From assembly GCA_011523545.1 (NCBI GenBank), contig WTGN01000013.1, positions 144,877 through 208,258 on the forward strand: 63,382 bases of DNA. The letters are read 5' to 3'. Below, piece after piece: positions 63,248-63,382 of this stretch. Every line of letters starts with the position of its first letter. Position 1 is the stretch's first letter. The notes under the pieces are model-generated. The model saw only the letters and a list, made by a program, of their open reading frames with translations. It searched no databases and had not been told where the DNA came from. A program made the position numbers and the translations under genes. This DNA is from Chloroflexota bacterium. Its GTDB lineage: Bacteria > Chloroflexota > Anaerolineae > Aggregatilineales > Phototrophicaceae.

Positions 63248-63382
63248 TTCGCCAACCCGCCCAACCAACGACTCGTAGGGGCGACCTATTAGATCGCCCG
63301 CCAAATGACCAACGCGAATGTGTGTACGGGCGACCCTGTGATTCGCCAACCCGCCCAACCAACGACTCGTAGGGGCGACCTA
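63234..63382. repeat. Tandem 92-bp repeat of palindromic elements, cut by window edge
   Basis: A unit starting GGGCGACCCTGTGATTCGCC and including GTAGGGGCGACCTA begins at 63235 and again at 63327, and continues past the right edge. It consists of two different palindromic elements in fixed order. Confidence 0.8.

Overview
The window is about 63 kb of GC-rich bacterial chromosome and almost all of it is core housekeeping gene content. The organism is most likely a member of the Chloroflexota (Anaerolineae-like). This is inferred from the mix of genes: a membrane pyrophosphatase, a heterodimeric ABC exporter, an FHA-winged-helix regulator, a GlgB branching enzyme, a T-box-controlled trpEG operon, LCP and SH3b envelope proteins. 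The dense scatter of short GTAGGGGC palindromes fits too. No phage, plasmid, transposase, CRISPR array or rRNA operon is visible. TTG and GTG starts with good Shine-Dalgarno sequences are common, and several starts here were moved downstream of the longest possible frame for that reason.

Layout. 1-2.5 kb (minus): prfB (cut by the left edge), a SpoU-type methyltransferase and ftsY. 2.7-6.2 kb (plus): FHA-winged-helix protein, HNH nuclease, Suv3-like RNA helicase. 6.4-10.4 kb (minus): rnc, a fused moaD-moaE, moaC, a membrane-anchored unknown, miaA and yraN. 10.8-13.6 kb (plus): pyrophosphatase and a MaoC hydratase. 13.6-15.7 kb (minus): CrtI-like oxidoreductase and an SRPBCC protein. 16-20.7 kb (minus): a tightly overlapping pyrBCDEF operon. 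20.9-28 kb: fhs, an MFS carrier, glgB and dinB. 28.2-32 kb: two ABC half-transporters forming one exporter. 32.5-34.3 kb: a two-gene sugar-type operon. 34.2-40.1 kb (minus): a DUF2233-like protein, an HtrA protease, an M24 peptidase and a MATE/ANK-like carrier. 40.2-43.1 kb: tRNA-Asp, lysA, a small AT-richer cassette (proteasome-like Ntn hydrolase plus a SocA/YwgA-like protein) and two tRNA-CAU genes. 43.2-50.4 kb: uvrB, a deacetylase, a membrane glycosyltransferase and aspS. 50.6-60.2 kb: aquaporin, a probable structured RNA, an LCP protein, lipM-like, an rRNA methyltransferase, ligA, an SH3b protein and polX. 60.7-63.2 kb: Trp T-box, trpE and trpG.

The strongest points for a second look are these. 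(1) An unassigned, highly paired RNA of about 205 nt at 51.6 kb has a consensus promoter and a terminator hairpin. (2) The Ntn-hydrolase plus SocA/YwgA-like cassette sits next to tRNA genes. (3) About 40 copies of a palindromic element have arms that vary while staying self-complementary; some copies form a larger composite unit and some supply stop codons. (4) Several enzymes appear to have lost catalytic residues (RNase III, the Ldh2-family protein, the DUF2233 protein). (5) The MoaD-MoaE fusion has an internal Gly-Gly. (6) A possible operator lies over the dinB promoter. All family assignments come from reading motifs; no database search was possible.
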